Below, piece after piece: positions 5,284-14,747 of a stretch of 35,001 nt of DNA. The translations under genes were made by a program, and so were the position numbers. Each line of letters starts with the position of its first letter. Positions within the stretch are counted from its first letter, which is position 1. The stretch comes from Bryobacterales bacterium. Its GTDB lineage: Bacteria > Acidobacteriota > Terriglobia > Bryobacterales > UBA6623. The stretch spans positions 153,645 to 188,645 of the forward strand of contig JAPPMG010000102.1 in the NCBI GenBank assembly GCA_028819215.1, given 5' to 3'. The notes under the pieces are model-generated. The model saw nothing but the letters and a program-made list of their open reading frames with translations. It searched no databases and was not told where the DNA came from.

Positions 5284-8200
5284 ATGCACTCTCGAGCTTT
5301 CTTCATATTCTTGGCAATTCTGCCCCTGACAGTGCCGTTGATCGCCCAGATCAACACCGGAACGATTGTCGGCACCGTGCGGGATCCCCAAGGCGCGGTC
5401 ATCCCCGGCGCCGATGTCACGGTCACGCTGACCAGCCTGGGCGATTCCATCGTTCTGAGCACCAACGAAGCCGGCGTCTACGTGGCGACTGGCCTGCGCC
5501 CCGGCATCTACCGGGTCCGAGCCGAGACGGACGGTTTCAAGACGGCTGTCCGGGACGAGATCCGACTCGCCATCCAGCAGCGTCTCGAGGTCGGTTTCAC
5601 ATTGGAGGTCGGTGACGTCACCGAACAGGTGGAGGTCGTCGCCCCGGTCGTGGGCTTGGAGGCGGAAAGCGGCCAGCTTGGCACCGTGATCGAATCCGCC
5701 GAGATCGAGGACCTTCCGCTCGACGGGCGGCGATACTCCGATCTGATTCTGCTCAGTCCCGGCGCGGTCCCCGCGCCAGGGGCGCGGTCCAATCCCCGGG
5801 AGGCGAGAATCAACGTCGACGGCAATTTCTCGCTCCAGAACTACTTCGCCCTCAACGGCGTGGACAACAACACGTTCACGACCAACGGGCAGGAGCGGAG
5901 CCCCCAGGCCGTTCAGCCGCCTCCCGACGCGCTCCAGTCCTTCAAGATCCAGACAAGGACCTACGACGCCGAGTTCGGCTGGAGCCAAGGAGCGGTCATC
6001 AACGCCGAGATCAAGTCGGGAGCGAACGAGTTTCACGGTTCCGGCTGGTACTTCCTTCGCAACGACAAGCTCAACGCCAACAACTTCTTCAACAATGCAG
6101 CGGGCATTGAGCGAGGGGCCGAGAACCGCAACCAGTACGGGCTGACGTTCGGCGGCCCGGTCGCGAGGAACAAGACGTTCTTCTTCGCTGACTACCAGCG
6201 CACGGACGCCAGCAAGGCCGGTGGCGCGAACGGAACGGTTCCGACCGCACAAATGAAGCAGGGCATCTTCACGGGGGATCGCGATCTGGTGATCGACCGG
6301 GATGCAGACGGCACCCCTTTCTATCCCGAGATCGTGCCTTGCGTGGACGAAGTCAATGACATCCTCAATCTAGGGGCGAGCCGAACCGACGGGCGGCCTT
6401 GCGGCGACCCGGCGGGCATGGCTCTGGGCGCGCTGTATCCGGATCCGAACTCCGGGAAGTTCGGTTTCCAATCGGCCCTCGATGTTCCGCTGGACCAGAA
6501 CTCTTTCGACGTTAGGATCGACCATAGCCTGACGGACAAGGACACCCTCTATGGGTCCTACAGCTTTCTACAAACCGACACCATCGTCGAGCAGGGCCCG
6601 TTCCCGAACCCACTGGCCACCGGCGGGTTCACGGCCAACAGCTATGTTCGCGGCCAGTTGCTGGCCCTGACTTGGAACCGCATCTTCAGCCCGTCCGTGT
6701 TCAACAGCCTCCGGTTCGGATTCAACCGGATCTATTCGACGTCCGACCCCATCGCGCCCGAAGGCGACGCCGGGCCGGAGTTCGGCCTGAGCTCCCTTCC
6801 CGGCACGTTTGCCTACGGCCTGCCGCCGATCCGCGTGTCCGGCTACACGCTCCTCGGAACGTCGGAATGGAGGCCGCAGTTCCAGACTTCCCAGGTCTTC
6901 CAGCTCTTGGACAACCTCAGCGTCATCAGGGGCAACCATTCGTTCAAGCTCGGCTTCGAGTACAAGCGAGCCATGAACGACTACTTGGACGTGAAGGCAC
7001 CCAACGGCCGCTACATCATTCCTAACGGCTATGTTGGCGACGGGTTCGCCAACCTGCTGCTGGGTAATGTCGGCAGGGTCGAGGCCACCTCGGCGCTCGT
7101 ACCCCACACGTATACCGACGGGATGATGTTCTACCTACAGGATGCCTACAAGGCCACGCCGAAACTGACGCTCAACTACGGGGTCCGCTACGAGTACTTC
7201 ACGCCGATCGTGGAGCGCGACAATCTCATGTCCAACTTCGATCCCGACGCAAACGGAGGCCGCGGCGCTCTGATCACCGCGAATCCCGGCGACCTAGGGC
7301 AGGTGCCGTGCGAGTTCGAATGCGTGCAACGCGCGCAGGGCGGCGGGATCTTCGGCAGGGCGCTGGTCCATCCCGACCGCAACAACCTTGCGCCCCGCTT
7401 CGGAGCGGCCTATCGCATCGGAGAAAATACGGTGATCAGGGGCGGCTACGCGATCTTCTATCAAGCGATCGACCGGATGGGGAGCTCGGCCGCGCTTCCG
7501 CTGAATCCCCCGCAGCTGATCGAATTCCGCGGACAGGAATCGCAATTCCACGAGCCGCCCAAGATGTTGCTAAGCGACCCGTTCCCCGGGGAAAGCAACG
7601 CGTTCAATCCCCAGCGCATCGATCTCCGGAGCCGGAGCATGTTCGAAACGGCGCCGTGGTCGCAGCAGTACAGCTTTGGGTTCCAGTTCCAACTCGAACA
7701 GAGCTATCTGATGAATATCTCCTACGTGGGCGGCGACTCGAACAACATCCGAAAGCTCCAGCCCTTGAACCAAGGCCGCCTGCAATCGGACGGATCGGTC
7801 ACATATCCCTTTCCGGACTGGGCGCGCCTGAGCGACCACCTGGCCAGCAACGGCAATTCCAACTACAACGCGCTGCAAGTGAGCCTGCGGCGAGCGATGG
7901 TCGGGGGCTTGGCCTTCAATGTGAACTATACCTGGAGCAAAGCACTCGGCGACACGCAGGACAATCTTTCGGGCGGTGCATCTGCAAACCTTGTCCGGCC
8001 GCAGAACGCCTACGATCTGGCTGCCGACTACGGGCGCTTGGTCTTCGACCAGACACATCGGTTCGTATTCAACTGGACATGGGCCATTCCGTTCCCGCGC
8101 GATAGTTCCGCGCGGCACGTGTTGGGCGGCTGGCAGTTCAACGGCATTTGGAGTTCCACTTCCGGTTCTCCCATCGGCATCCGCGGCCCCGACAGGAGCC

Positions 8201-8565
8201 GGACTCGGAGCCAGAACCCCCGGGCGGATTGCATCGGCAATCCGGCAGGCCCGAGAACGGTCGAGCAGTTCTTCAACACGTCGGCCTTCGCAATCTCCGA
8301 GAACGGAACCTTCGGAACTTGCGGCGTGGCTGCACTGAGCGGCTGGCCGCATCACAACTTCGACCTTTCCCTGTTCAAGAACTTCGAGCTGAGCGAAGAC
8401 GCCAAGCTGCAGATGCGATGGGAGTTCTTCAACGCCTTCAATACGCCTCAGTTCGACAATCCCGAGAACCGGGTGCACAACGGACGGTTCGGCAGGACTA
8501 CCCGCGTGCTCGATCCTCTGCGGGAAGCCCGGGTGATCCAGTTCGGGCTGAAGTTCATCTTCTAG
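5284..8565 (+). CDS. Oar-like TonB-dependent outer-membrane receptor with carboxypeptidase-like regulatory domain
   Basis: 1093 residues. Signal peptide (1-21, cleavage near LIA|Q), then a carboxypeptidase-regulatory-like beta-sandwich (about 24-110: GTIVGTVRDPQGAVIPGADV, GVYVATGLRPGIYRV), a plug domain (about 112-245, including IEDLPLDGRRYSDLILLSPG and IRVDG-like INVDG), and a large beta-barrel ending in the outer-membrane targeting signal GLKFIF with a terminal Phe. Proteins of this build are abundant in Acidobacteriota and import substrates across the outer membrane with TonB energy. Start fixed by AGGAGGT 5 nt before ATG. The substrate cannot be read from the sequence; the amino-acid permease 109 bp downstream suggests peptides or amino acids. 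Confidence 0.93.
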   Translation: MHSRAFFIFLAILPLTVPLIAQINTGTIVGTVRDPQGAVIPGADVTVTLTSLGDSIVLSTNEAGVYVATGLRPGIYRVRAETDGFKTAVRDEIRLAIQQRLEVGFTLEVGDVTEQVEVVAPVVGLEAESGQLGTVIESAEIEDLPLDGRRYSDLILLSPGAVPAPGARSNPREARINVDGNFSLQNYFALNGVDNNTFTTNGQERSPQAVQPPPDALQSFKIQTRTYDAEFGWSQGAVINAEIKSGANEFHGSGWYFLRNDKLNANNFFNNAAGIERGAENRNQYGLTFGGPVARNKTFFFADYQRTDASKAGGANGTVPTAQMKQGIFTGDRDLVIDRDADGTPFYPEIVPCVDEVNDILNLGASRTDGRPCGDPAGMALGALYPDPNSGKFGFQSALDVPLDQNSFDVRIDHSLTDKDTLYGSYSFLQTDTIVEQGPFPNPLATGGFTANSYVRGQLLALTWNRIFSPSVFNSLRFGFNRIYSTSDPIAPEGDAGPEFGLSSLPGTFAYGLPPIRVSGYTLLGTSEWRPQFQTSQVFQLLDNLSVIRGNHSFKLGFEYKRAMNDYLDVKAPNGRYIIPNGYVGDGFANLLLGNVGRVEATSALVPHTYTDGMMFYLQDAYKATPKLTLNYGVRYEYFTPIVERDNLMSNFDPDANGGRGALITANPGDLGQVPCEFECVQRAQGGGIFGRALVHPDRNNLAPRFGAAYRIGENTVIRGGYAIFYQAIDRMGSSAALPLNPPQLIEFRGQESQFHEPPKMLLSDPFPGESNAFNPQRIDLRSRSMFETAPWSQQYSFGFQFQLEQSYLMNISYVGGDSNNIRKLQPLNQGRLQSDGSVTYPFPDWARLSDHLASNGNSNYNALQVSLRRAMVGGLAFNVNYTWSKALGDTQDNLSGGASANLVRPQNAYDLAADYGRLVFDQTHRFVFNWTWAIPFPRDSSARHVLGGWQFNGIWSSTSGSPIGIRGPDRSRTRSQNPRADCIGNPAGPRTVEQFFNTSAFAISENGTFGTCGVAALSGWPHHNFDLSLFKNFELSEDAKLQMRWEFFNAFNTPQFDNPENRVHNGRFGRTTRVLDPLREARVIQFGLKFIF

Positions 8566-8572
8566 CAACCGC

Positions 8573-8606
8573 GCCACCCGCCCGGACTCGCGTCAGGGTG
8601 GGTGGC
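8573..8606 (+). terminator. possible terminator hairpin after the receptor gene
   Basis: GCCACCC (8573-8579) pairs with GGGTGGC (8600-8606) across a 20-base loop, 7 bp after the receptor stop codon. There is no T-run, so termination would have to be weak or factor-assisted, and the stem could equally only protect the mRNA end. Confidence 0.3.
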
Positions 8607-8674
8607 TGCCCGGGAGTCTTGGCCGCTTCGCGAAGCCCGCTCGCGGAATATGCGAACCTGCAAGTCGAGCGCAA

Positions 8675-10057
8675 ATGCCGACAGAACCATCCTCCCGCGG
8701 AGATAACGAACCAGGCCTGATCCGAGGCCTAGGGCTGAAGGAAGCCATCTCGGCCAACGTGGTCGAGATGCTGGGAATCGGGCCCTTCATCACGATCCCG
8801 ATCCTGATCGCCGCCATGGAAGGCCCGCACGCCATGTTGGGATGGCTGCTCGGGGCCGCGCTGGCCGTCTGCGACGGGCTGGTTTGGGCCGAGTTGGGGG
8901 CCGCGATGCCGGGAGCGGGAGGATCCTACATCTACCTCAGGGAAGCCTACGGCCCGCAGAAGATGGGCCAGCTGATGTCGTTTCTCTTCGTCTGGATGAT
9001 CTTCTTCACCGCCCCGCTCTCGGTTGCGACTGGAGCTGTCGGGTTCGCCCAGTACACACAGTACCTCGGGCCCGAACTCTCTCCCCTGACCATCCAGCTC
9101 ATCGCCGTGGGCCTGTGCTTGGTCATCACCTTCGCGCTCTACCGTGGGATCCAGACCATCGGCCGGCTCTCCTTCATCCTCATGCTGGTCGCTGTAGGAA
9201 CGATTCTCTGGGTGATCGCCTCAGGCATGTTCAACATCCGGGGCGAGCTTCTCTTTGACGTTCCCGACGGTGCCCTCTCGTGGTCGTGGGGCTTCGTCAC
9301 AGGCCTCGGAGGCGCTGCCCTGATCGGCATCTACGGCTACGGCGGGTACAACAACATCTGCTTCTTGGGCGGCGAGGTCAGGAATCCGAGCCGGAACATT
9401 CCTTTCGCGGTCATCGCGTCGATCGCCATCGTGGCGCTCCTTTACATCTTCCTGAACACAACAATCCTCGGTGTCGTTCCTTGGAGGGACGCGATGGCCT
9501 CCCAGCACGTTGTTTCGGATTTCATGGAGATCGTCTACGGACCTTGGGCGGCCCGTCTGCTGACCTATCTCGTCTTGGCGGCATCGGCCGCATCCGTTTT
9601 CGCCCTGCTCCTCGGCTATTCGAGGATCCCGTATGCGGCCGCCAAGGACCGGAGGTTCTTCTCGGTGTTCGGCAAGCTGCATCCGACCAAGCGATTCCCG
9701 CACGTCTCTCTCCTGACACTGGGGCTCGGCTCGACTGTGTTCTGCTTCCTTGATCTCGGCAACATCATCCAGGCACTCATCGTGATCCAGGTCATCGTTC
9801 AGGTGCTGGGGCAGATCGTTGCGGTGACGCTGATCCGGATCTACCGGCCCGACATTCGCCGCCCGTTCCAGATGTGGGGCTATCCGATCCCGAGCTTGGT
9901 GGCCATGGTCCTTTGGCTCCTCGTGCTCGTCTCGACAGGGGTCACCATCGTGGCACTGGGGCTGCTGGTGCTGGCGCTGGGGGTCGGCCTCTACTTGCTC
10001 AGGGCCCGCCGGCTTGGCGAATGGCCGTTTGTCCGGTCGGCGCTTGGCGAATCGTAA
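8675..10057 (+). CDS. APC-family amino-acid permease
   Basis: 460 residues, mostly membrane segments (about 12). Inner-membrane secondary transporter of the amino acid-polyamine-organocation superfamily. Seen: the unwound first-helix substrate motif MLGIGPFITIP (about 32-42), the GAGGSYIYLREAYGP block (83-97) and a conserved FLGGEVRNPSRNIPFAV stretch (about 228-244), which together are diagnostic of the family. The ATG at 8675 has no strong ribosome-binding site, so the gene may be expressed by read-through from the receptor gene 109 bp upstream. The last 59 bp overlap the 3' end of the convergent CRTAC1-like gene. Substrate is unassigned; amino acids or small amines are likely. Confidence 0.9.
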   Translation: MPTEPSSRGDNEPGLIRGLGLKEAISANVVEMLGIGPFITIPILIAAMEGPHAMLGWLLGAALAVCDGLVWAELGAAMPGAGGSYIYLREAYGPQKMGQLMSFLFVWMIFFTAPLSVATGAVGFAQYTQYLGPELSPLTIQLIAVGLCLVITFALYRGIQTIGRLSFILMLVAVGTILWVIASGMFNIRGELLFDVPDGALSWSWGFVTGLGGAALIGIYGYGGYNNICFLGGEVRNPSRNIPFAVIASIAIVALLYIFLNTTILGVVPWRDAMASQHVVSDFMEIVYGPWAARLLTYLVLAASAASVFALLLGYSRIPYAAAKDRRFFSVFGKLHPTKRFPHVSLLTLGLGSTVFCFLDLGNIIQALIVIQVIVQVLGQIVAVTLIRIYRPDIRRPFQMWGYPIPSLVAMVLWLLVLVSTGVTIVALGLLVLALGVGLYLLRARRLGEWPFVRSALGES

Positions 10058-11765
10058 TTTCCTGACCCGCCTCGACGTCACGCAACACCGAAATCTCGCC
10101 TGTCGGCCATCGCACCTCCACTGAATCGGCCCTCGGCCGGGAGCCGAGCCCCAGGTGCAGGACGAGCTCGTTCTGAGAGAGATAGCTCCCTCCGCTACGC
10201 ACTTCGCGCAGCTGTCGCAGCTCACCGGACAGGACCCGGACCTGTGCACCCAGCGCGAGCGGGTTTCCGCCCGACCCGATGAGGCGGACCCTGAGGTGCT
10301 GGTTCTCGCCGGCGCTTTCGTTCCAGAAGAGAGACGGCGCGGCATCGATGTTGCTAAGCACCACGTCCAGCCGACCGTCTCCGTCGAAGTCGGCGGTCGC
10401 CGCTCCGCGGCTAGATTGCTCGCGAGCCAGATGCAGTAGGCCCGGCTGCTCCTCGAACCGCCCGTCCCCGAGATTCCGGAACAGAAGGCTTTCCTGACGG
10501 TACGGAGCGATGGACGACTCTTGGAGCTGATCGACGTTCGGAAAGACGTGGCCGTTCGCCACGAAGATATCGAGCCAGCCGTCGTTGTCAAAGTCTCCGA
10601 ACAACGCCCCCCAGCCAACGTAGGGCAACGTCGGTCGGTCCAAGCCTGACCGGGTCGTGACATCCGAGAAGTTGAGCTCGCCTTCATTCCGGTACAGCGT
10701 GTTGTACTCCTCGGAGAAGTGTGTGACATATAGGCCGAACCGGCCCTGGTTGAGATAGTCTCCCGCAGCGACCCCCATTCCGGCCTGCTCGACCCCGTGG
10801 GCGTTGAAGGCCAAGCCTGAAAGGAGCCCGAGTTCCTCGAACTTCGCGTTGCCCAGGTTCCTATAGAAGAGGTTGGGTGTCGAATCGTTGGCCACGAACA
10901 GGTCGGGCAGGCCGTCCTCATCCAGATTCACGAAGACGGCTCCCAGACCGAAATAGCCCTCCGGATCGTCCAAGCCGCTGGCACGGGAGATTTGCTCAAA
11001 GGTGCCGTCGCCTTGGTTCACAAAGAGGGAGTCCCCTGCGCCCTTCAGCCCCCGTGGACCGCACATCACCGGCAGGCCCATGTACTTGCAGCCTAGGCCG
11101 GGCCCTCCCATCGAGCCGTAGGCAGGGCTGCCTGGCTCCGGAAGATTGGCCGGGTCCAACTCGATGTAGTTGGCGACGAACAGGTCTAGGTCGCCGTCGA
11201 GATCGACATCAGACCAAGCCGAGCCGGTCGACCACCGGGAATCGCTCACGCCCGCGTGCTCGGTGGTGTCGGCGAAGGTTCCGTCCCCTTGGTTGCGCAA
11301 GAGCTGGTTGGGCCCGTAGGACGTGACGTAGAGATCGGGAAAGCCATCGGAGTCGTAGTCGGTCACCGAGCAGCCCATGCCCCAGTAACCATTCCCTCCG
11401 GCTCCCGCCGCTAGCGTGACCTCCTCGAACCGGCGCTCGCCCAGGTTTCGGAACAGAGCGTGACGGACGCGAGACGGGATGCCCTCCCGGAAGCTCTCCA
11501 GGTGTCCGCCGTTCACGAAATAGAGGTCCGGTCGATCGTCCGAGTCGTAGTCGATCACACAGACGCCGGCGGAATTCGCCTCGACGATGTAGCGCTTCTG
11601 CCGATCGCCGCTGATCAGTCGGAACCCGCCCAAGCCTGCCGCGTCCGCTGACTCCAAGAACCGTAGTTGCGACCAAGCGCGGCGCGGCAACGAAGGTGCC
11701 AGATGCGCCGACAACGCGACGACTGCGGCCAGCAGGGAGCAACACGGGCGATGCACGCAAATCAC
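9999..11765 (-). CDS. secreted CRTAC1-like protein, FG-GAP/VCBS repeats plus ASPIC/UnbV domain
   Basis: 588 residues from GTG 11765 (GTG 11756, three codons on, is an alternative with a GGTGA before it). An N-terminal hydrophobic stretch (10-24) looks like a signal peptide. Then come calcium-binding FG-GAP/VCBS blades with DxDxDGxxDL loops: DYDSDDRPDL (72-81), DYDSDGFPDL (136-145), DVDLDGDLDL (186-195), NLDEDGLPDL (280-289), and two more (FGDFDNDGWLDI, TADFDGDGRLDV). These form a beta-propeller. The C-terminal ~90 residues are an ASPIC/UnbV domain (GGSYLSQNELVLHLGLG, VEVRWPTG). The protein acts outside the cytoplasm, likely in binding; no enzymatic residues are evident. It is divergent from a TPR gene, a pairing common in Acidobacteriota and Planctomycetes (general knowledge). 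The 3' end runs 59 bp into the permease gene. Confidence 0.9.
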   Translation of the reverse strand: MICVHRPCCSLLAAVVALSAHLAPSLPRRAWSQLRFLESADAAGLGGFRLISGDRQKRYIVEANSAGVCVIDYDSDDRPDLYFVNGGHLESFREGIPSRVRHALFRNLGERRFEEVTLAAGAGGNGYWGMGCSVTDYDSDGFPDLYVTSYGPNQLLRNQGDGTFADTTEHAGVSDSRWSTGSAWSDVDLDGDLDLFVANYIELDPANLPEPGSPAYGSMGGPGLGCKYMGLPVMCGPRGLKGAGDSLFVNQGDGTFEQISRASGLDDPEGYFGLGAVFVNLDEDGLPDLFVANDSTPNLFYRNLGNAKFEELGLLSGLAFNAHGVEQAGMGVAAGDYLNQGRFGLYVTHFSEEYNTLYRNEGELNFSDVTTRSGLDRPTLPYVGWGALFGDFDNDGWLDIFVANGHVFPNVDQLQESSIAPYRQESLLFRNLGDGRFEEQPGLLHLAREQSSRGAATADFDGDGRLDVVLSNIDAAPSLFWNESAGENQHLRVRLIGSGGNPLALGAQVRVLSGELRQLREVRSGGSYLSQNELVLHLGLGSRPRADSVEVRWPTGEISVLRDVEAGQEITIRQAPTGQTAIRQAGGP

Positions 11766-11774
11766 CCGCTTAGC

Positions 11775-11796
11775 GGTCCGGGGAGTGTCCCGGACC
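11775..11796 (-). promoter_or_regulatory. strong hairpin in the leader of the CRTAC1-like gene
   Basis: GGTCCGGG (11775-11782) and CCCGGACC (11789-11796) form a perfect 8-bp stem with a 6-base loop, ending 9 nt upstream of the GTG at 11765. Reading on the minus strand, no T-run follows, so it is not a classic terminator. It could be an operator or an RNA stem controlling translation. Confidence 0.5.
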
Positions 11797-11989
11797 CTGC
11801 CGGCGCGGCCATCCTCTCATCATGACTCTGATCTCGGTCAGTTCCGGCGTTCCAGCAAGTATCGGCACTCCCCTATTGGGCATCGGCTGTGCCAGAACCT
11901 AGCCGCGAACGAGTTCAGTATAGTCGCCGATCCTCGAACTCTTCGCGATCTTCGGCCCGGCTGAAGAGGGCTCGGATCGAGTGATACCG

Positions 11990-11995
11990 TACACT
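11990..11995 (+). promoter_or_regulatory. -10-like hexamer 6 nt before GTG 12002 (leaderless candidate)
   Basis: TACACT followed by GACAAC and then GTG. Transcription would begin at the GTG itself. The same hexamer stands at the same distance before ccmC. No Shine-Dalgarno is present, and no good -35 is visible at 17 bp. Confidence 0.4.
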
Positions 11996-12001
11996 GACAA
12001 C

Positions 12002-13789
12002 GTGCTGGCTCCTCTGTGCAAGGGTAGCCAAGACGGGACACTCTACAGGCTCGTCAACAGGGCCATTGCCCGTCCAGCCGTCCGGACTTGCACTGTTGCG
12101 TTCGCGGTGCTCAGCAGCTTGCTGCCGCTCGTTGGGGTGCCGCAGTCGCGAATCCCCGCAGAGTCTGTCGCAGAATTCGAGCAAGCCGTTGCGCTCTTTC
12201 AAGCGGGAAGCTACGAGGCGGCTCTGCGGCAGACCGAGCCTCTCGGGCGCCGGCATCCGGACGTCGCTGAAATCCAGCACTTGCTAGCGATTGCCCTCGA
12301 CCTCAACGGGAGGCCGGAAGAAGCCAACCAGCACTTTCGGCGAGCCGTGGAACTCCAGCCGGAGTCGGTCGGGTTTCGGACCAACTTCGGCGCGAGCCTG
12401 ATGCGCCTTGGGCAAGCATCAGAAGCGGAGCGTCAGTTTCGCCACGCTCTGGAGCTCGAACCGAACCATCCGACGGCAAGCTTCAATCTGGGGACCACCC
12501 TCTTGCAGCAAGGTCGGCCGGGAGAAGCTCTCCCCTGGCTGGAAGAGGCGCTCTCGATCCAGCCCAATGTCTATCAGAACGCCTACCAGCTCGCCTACTG
12601 TCGTTTCTTGCTGGGCAAGTACGAGGCGACAGACACGCTCCTGAAGAGACTTGCAGATCCGGCCGAATCCCGGGCGGAACTGCAGCTCCTGCAGGCGCTC
12701 ACAGATCGCGCGCTCGGCCGCGCCGACCGAGCGGACGAGGTGTTGCGAGCGATCAGGCCGATGATCGACGGGCAGCCAGGGCTGGAATTCCAGCTGGCGC
12801 TGCTGCTGTTGAACCAGAACCTGGCCGCGCATTCCGAGGAACTGCTCCGATCGGTGACGAGACAGCTCCCGGCGTCCTATCCCGCCCACTTCAATCTGGC
12901 GATCGCTCAGAACAGTCTAGGCAAGCTGCCCGAAGCCATTGAGACGGCAACGTCCGCGCTCGCCATTGAGGAGACATCGGAGGCCCACCTGCTCCTAGCG
13001 GACCTGCTCGAGTCGCAGGGTCAGCCTGTCGAGGCCGTGGCGCACTTCCAGAAGGCGGTCGCGCTCGACCCCACTGCCGAGAATTACTTCGCGCTCGGGT
13101 ACGAGTTCCTGACTCACTGGAACTGGGAGGCTGCGGCGCGGGTTTTTTCTGACGGCCTCGAGAGGATGCCCGACTCCTGGAACCTCTGGATCGGCGCGGG
13201 AGCGGCAGAGCTCGGCTTGACGCGGTACGACCAGGCGACGCGCGCCTTCCTGAACGCTGTGAGTCTGAGGCCTGAGGAGATGATGGGGTTCCACCTCCTA
13301 TCTCAAGCGTTCGATCGGTCGGACGAGGCTTTCGACGGTGCACTGCGCTCATTCCGACAGCTTCTAGAGCGCAATCCGACAGATCCGCTGGCTCGATACT
13401 TCGAGGCGCTGGCGACGGTCCGCCAAGCATCGCGATCAGGCGATTCCAGCGAAGTCGCGACGCGGCTTGAGACACTGGCCGAGCTGACCCAAGAAAACCC
13501 GCACTTCTTAGAAGCCCAGCTGCTTCTGGGAGAAATCCAATTCGAAGTTCAGAATTGGCCAGCCGCTGCCGAGGCGCTACAGCAGGCCGTCCGCCTCGCC
13601 CCGGATCATCCATTGGCCCACTACCAGCTCGGACTCGCGCTGCAGAGAACGGGCCAAGCGCAGCAGGCCCGACTGATGCTCCAGCGATACCGGGAACTGA
13701 AGGCCGAAGAAGACCGAACTATCGGGGGGAGAGTCGCGGCGACTACCCGGTTCATCGTCGAGATGAAGCAGGATGACAGGCGCCGCTAA
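12002..13789 (+). CDS. exported TPR-repeat protein
   Basis: 595 residues from GTG 12002; GTG 11981, seven codons upstream, is possible but would lie over the -10-like box. After a long basic lead (to about 30) comes a hydrophobic stretch (TVAFAVLSSLLPLVGV), so the protein is probably exported or membrane-anchored. The remainder is roughly ten tetratricopeptide repeats with the usual A/G/Y spacing (for example NFGASLMRLGQASEAERQF and LAHYQLGLALQRTGQAQQA), making a protein-binding solenoid with no enzyme domain. It is divergent from the CRTAC1-like gene and leads a tight run: the kinase start lies inside its last 17 bp, so the two are co-translated. Partner proteins are not predictable from the sequence. 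Confidence 0.88.
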   Translation: MLAPLCKGSQDGTLYRLVNRAIARPAVRTCTVAFAVLSSLLPLVGVPQSRIPAESVAEFEQAVALFQAGSYEAALRQTEPLGRRHPDVAEIQHLLAIALDLNGRPEEANQHFRRAVELQPESVGFRTNFGASLMRLGQASEAERQFRHALELEPNHPTASFNLGTTLLQQGRPGEALPWLEEALSIQPNVYQNAYQLAYCRFLLGKYEATDTLLKRLADPAESRAELQLLQALTDRALGRADRADEVLRAIRPMIDGQPGLEFQLALLLLNQNLAAHSEELLRSVTRQLPASYPAHFNLAIAQNSLGKLPEAIETATSALAIEETSEAHLLLADLLESQGQPVEAVAHFQKAVALDPTAENYFALGYEFLTHWNWEAAARVFSDGLERMPDSWNLWIGAGAAELGLTRYDQATRAFLNAVSLRPEEMMGFHLLSQAFDRSDEAFDGALRSFRQLLERNPTDPLARYFEALATVRQASRSGDSSEVATRLETLAELTQENPHFLEAQLLLGEIQFEVQNWPAAAEALQQAVRLAPDHPLAHYQLGLALQRTGQAQQARLMLQRYRELKAEEDRTIGGRVAATTRFIVEMKQDDRRR

Positions 13790-14747
13790 TCCTGACCGGC
13801 TGGTATGCGCGGGAGAATTCTTCACGGATCTGATTTTCTCGGGCCTGGAAGCGCCTCCCAGCTTGGGCCAAGAAGTCAAGACCGACGATTTTGCGATCTC
13901 GACCGGCGGTGGCGCCGCGATTACCGCCACCGCAGCCGCTCTCCTCGGGCGTCCGACAGAGTTGGTCACGGTTTGGGGCTCCTCCGTCTTGGACGGCGAA
14001 GCTCGGATTCGGCTTGAAGCTTCCGGGGTATCCTGCTCCTTGGCTCAGATTCGGCCGGATCTGATCTGCGGGGTCACGGTGGCAGTCTCGACGCGGGAGG
14101 ATCGGTACTTCCTGACCTATCCCGGAGCCAGCCGAGCCGTGGAGCAACACCTGCTCGAGGAACGGATCCTCCAGCGCATCGGACGCTCCGGGCACATCCA
14201 TTTCGTGCTGACGCCCAGTTCGTGGAGCGCATTCCGGAGCGCAGTCCGACAACTCCGGGACGGCGGCTCAACGGTTTCGTGGGATCTCGGCTGGGATCCA
14301 GCGGCTGGTCGCTCTCGGGCCTTCCGCGATCTTTGCCGGGAACTGGACGTGGTGTTCTTGAATGAGATGGAGGCATGCAAGTACGCCGGAGCGCGGTCGG
14401 CCCGCGAGGCGCTAGCCTATTTCTCCCACACGGACAACACCGTAGTCATCAAGCGAGGAGCGGCGGGTGCGTTGGCGTCACGCAACGCATCGCCGCCCGT
14501 TTGCGCGGAAGCGATCGACGTCGAGGCGGTGGAGAGCACGGGGGCGGGCGATGCATTTAACGGAGGGTTCCTGCACGCCTGGATGGCGCGCAAGTCGTTG
14601 GAAGACGCCCTTGACGCAGGAAACGTCTGTGGCGGACTGTCGACCCGATCGCCGGGCGGCGTGAATGCATTGCCGAGCCGCTCGGAATTCGACCGACAGA
14701 TCCGCAGGCTCGAGCATCTGAGGGTCGCTGGAACCGAACGCGAATGA
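13773..14747 (+). CDS. PfkB-family carbohydrate kinase
   Basis: 324 residues, typical of the ribokinase/PfkB fold; cytosolic. It transfers phosphate from ATP to a sugar hydroxyl. Seen: the first signature region with the glycine run STGGGAAITATAAALLG (43-59) and the second signature ESTGAGDAFNGGF (254-266), in which Asp260 is the catalytic base and the glycines form the anion hole. DVVFLNEMEA (192-201) is the usual pre-ATP-site strand. The sugar is not readable from sequence. The gene overlaps the TPR gene by 17 bp and the GH4 gene by 4 bp (ATGA), so kinase and glycosidase are coupled and probably act in one pathway. It has only a weak AGG directly before the ATG, in keeping with coupling. 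Confidence 0.9.
   Translation: MTGAANPDRLVCAGEFFTDLIFSGLEAPPSLGQEVKTDDFAISTGGGAAITATAAALLGRPTELVTVWGSSVLDGEARIRLEASGVSCSLAQIRPDLICGVTVAVSTREDRYFLTYPGASRAVEQHLLEERILQRIGRSGHIHFVLTPSSWSAFRSAVRQLRDGGSTVSWDLGWDPAAGRSRAFRDLCRELDVVFLNEMEACKYAGARSAREALAYFSHTDNTVVIKRGAAGALASRNASPPVCAEAIDVEAVESTGAGDAFNGGFLHAWMARKSLEDALDAGNVCGGLSTRSPGGVNALPSRSEFDRQIRRLEHLRVAGTERE

Noticed and set aside
13145..13152. T6 run as a terminator
   Set aside because: It lies inside the TPR coding sequence and no stem precedes it.
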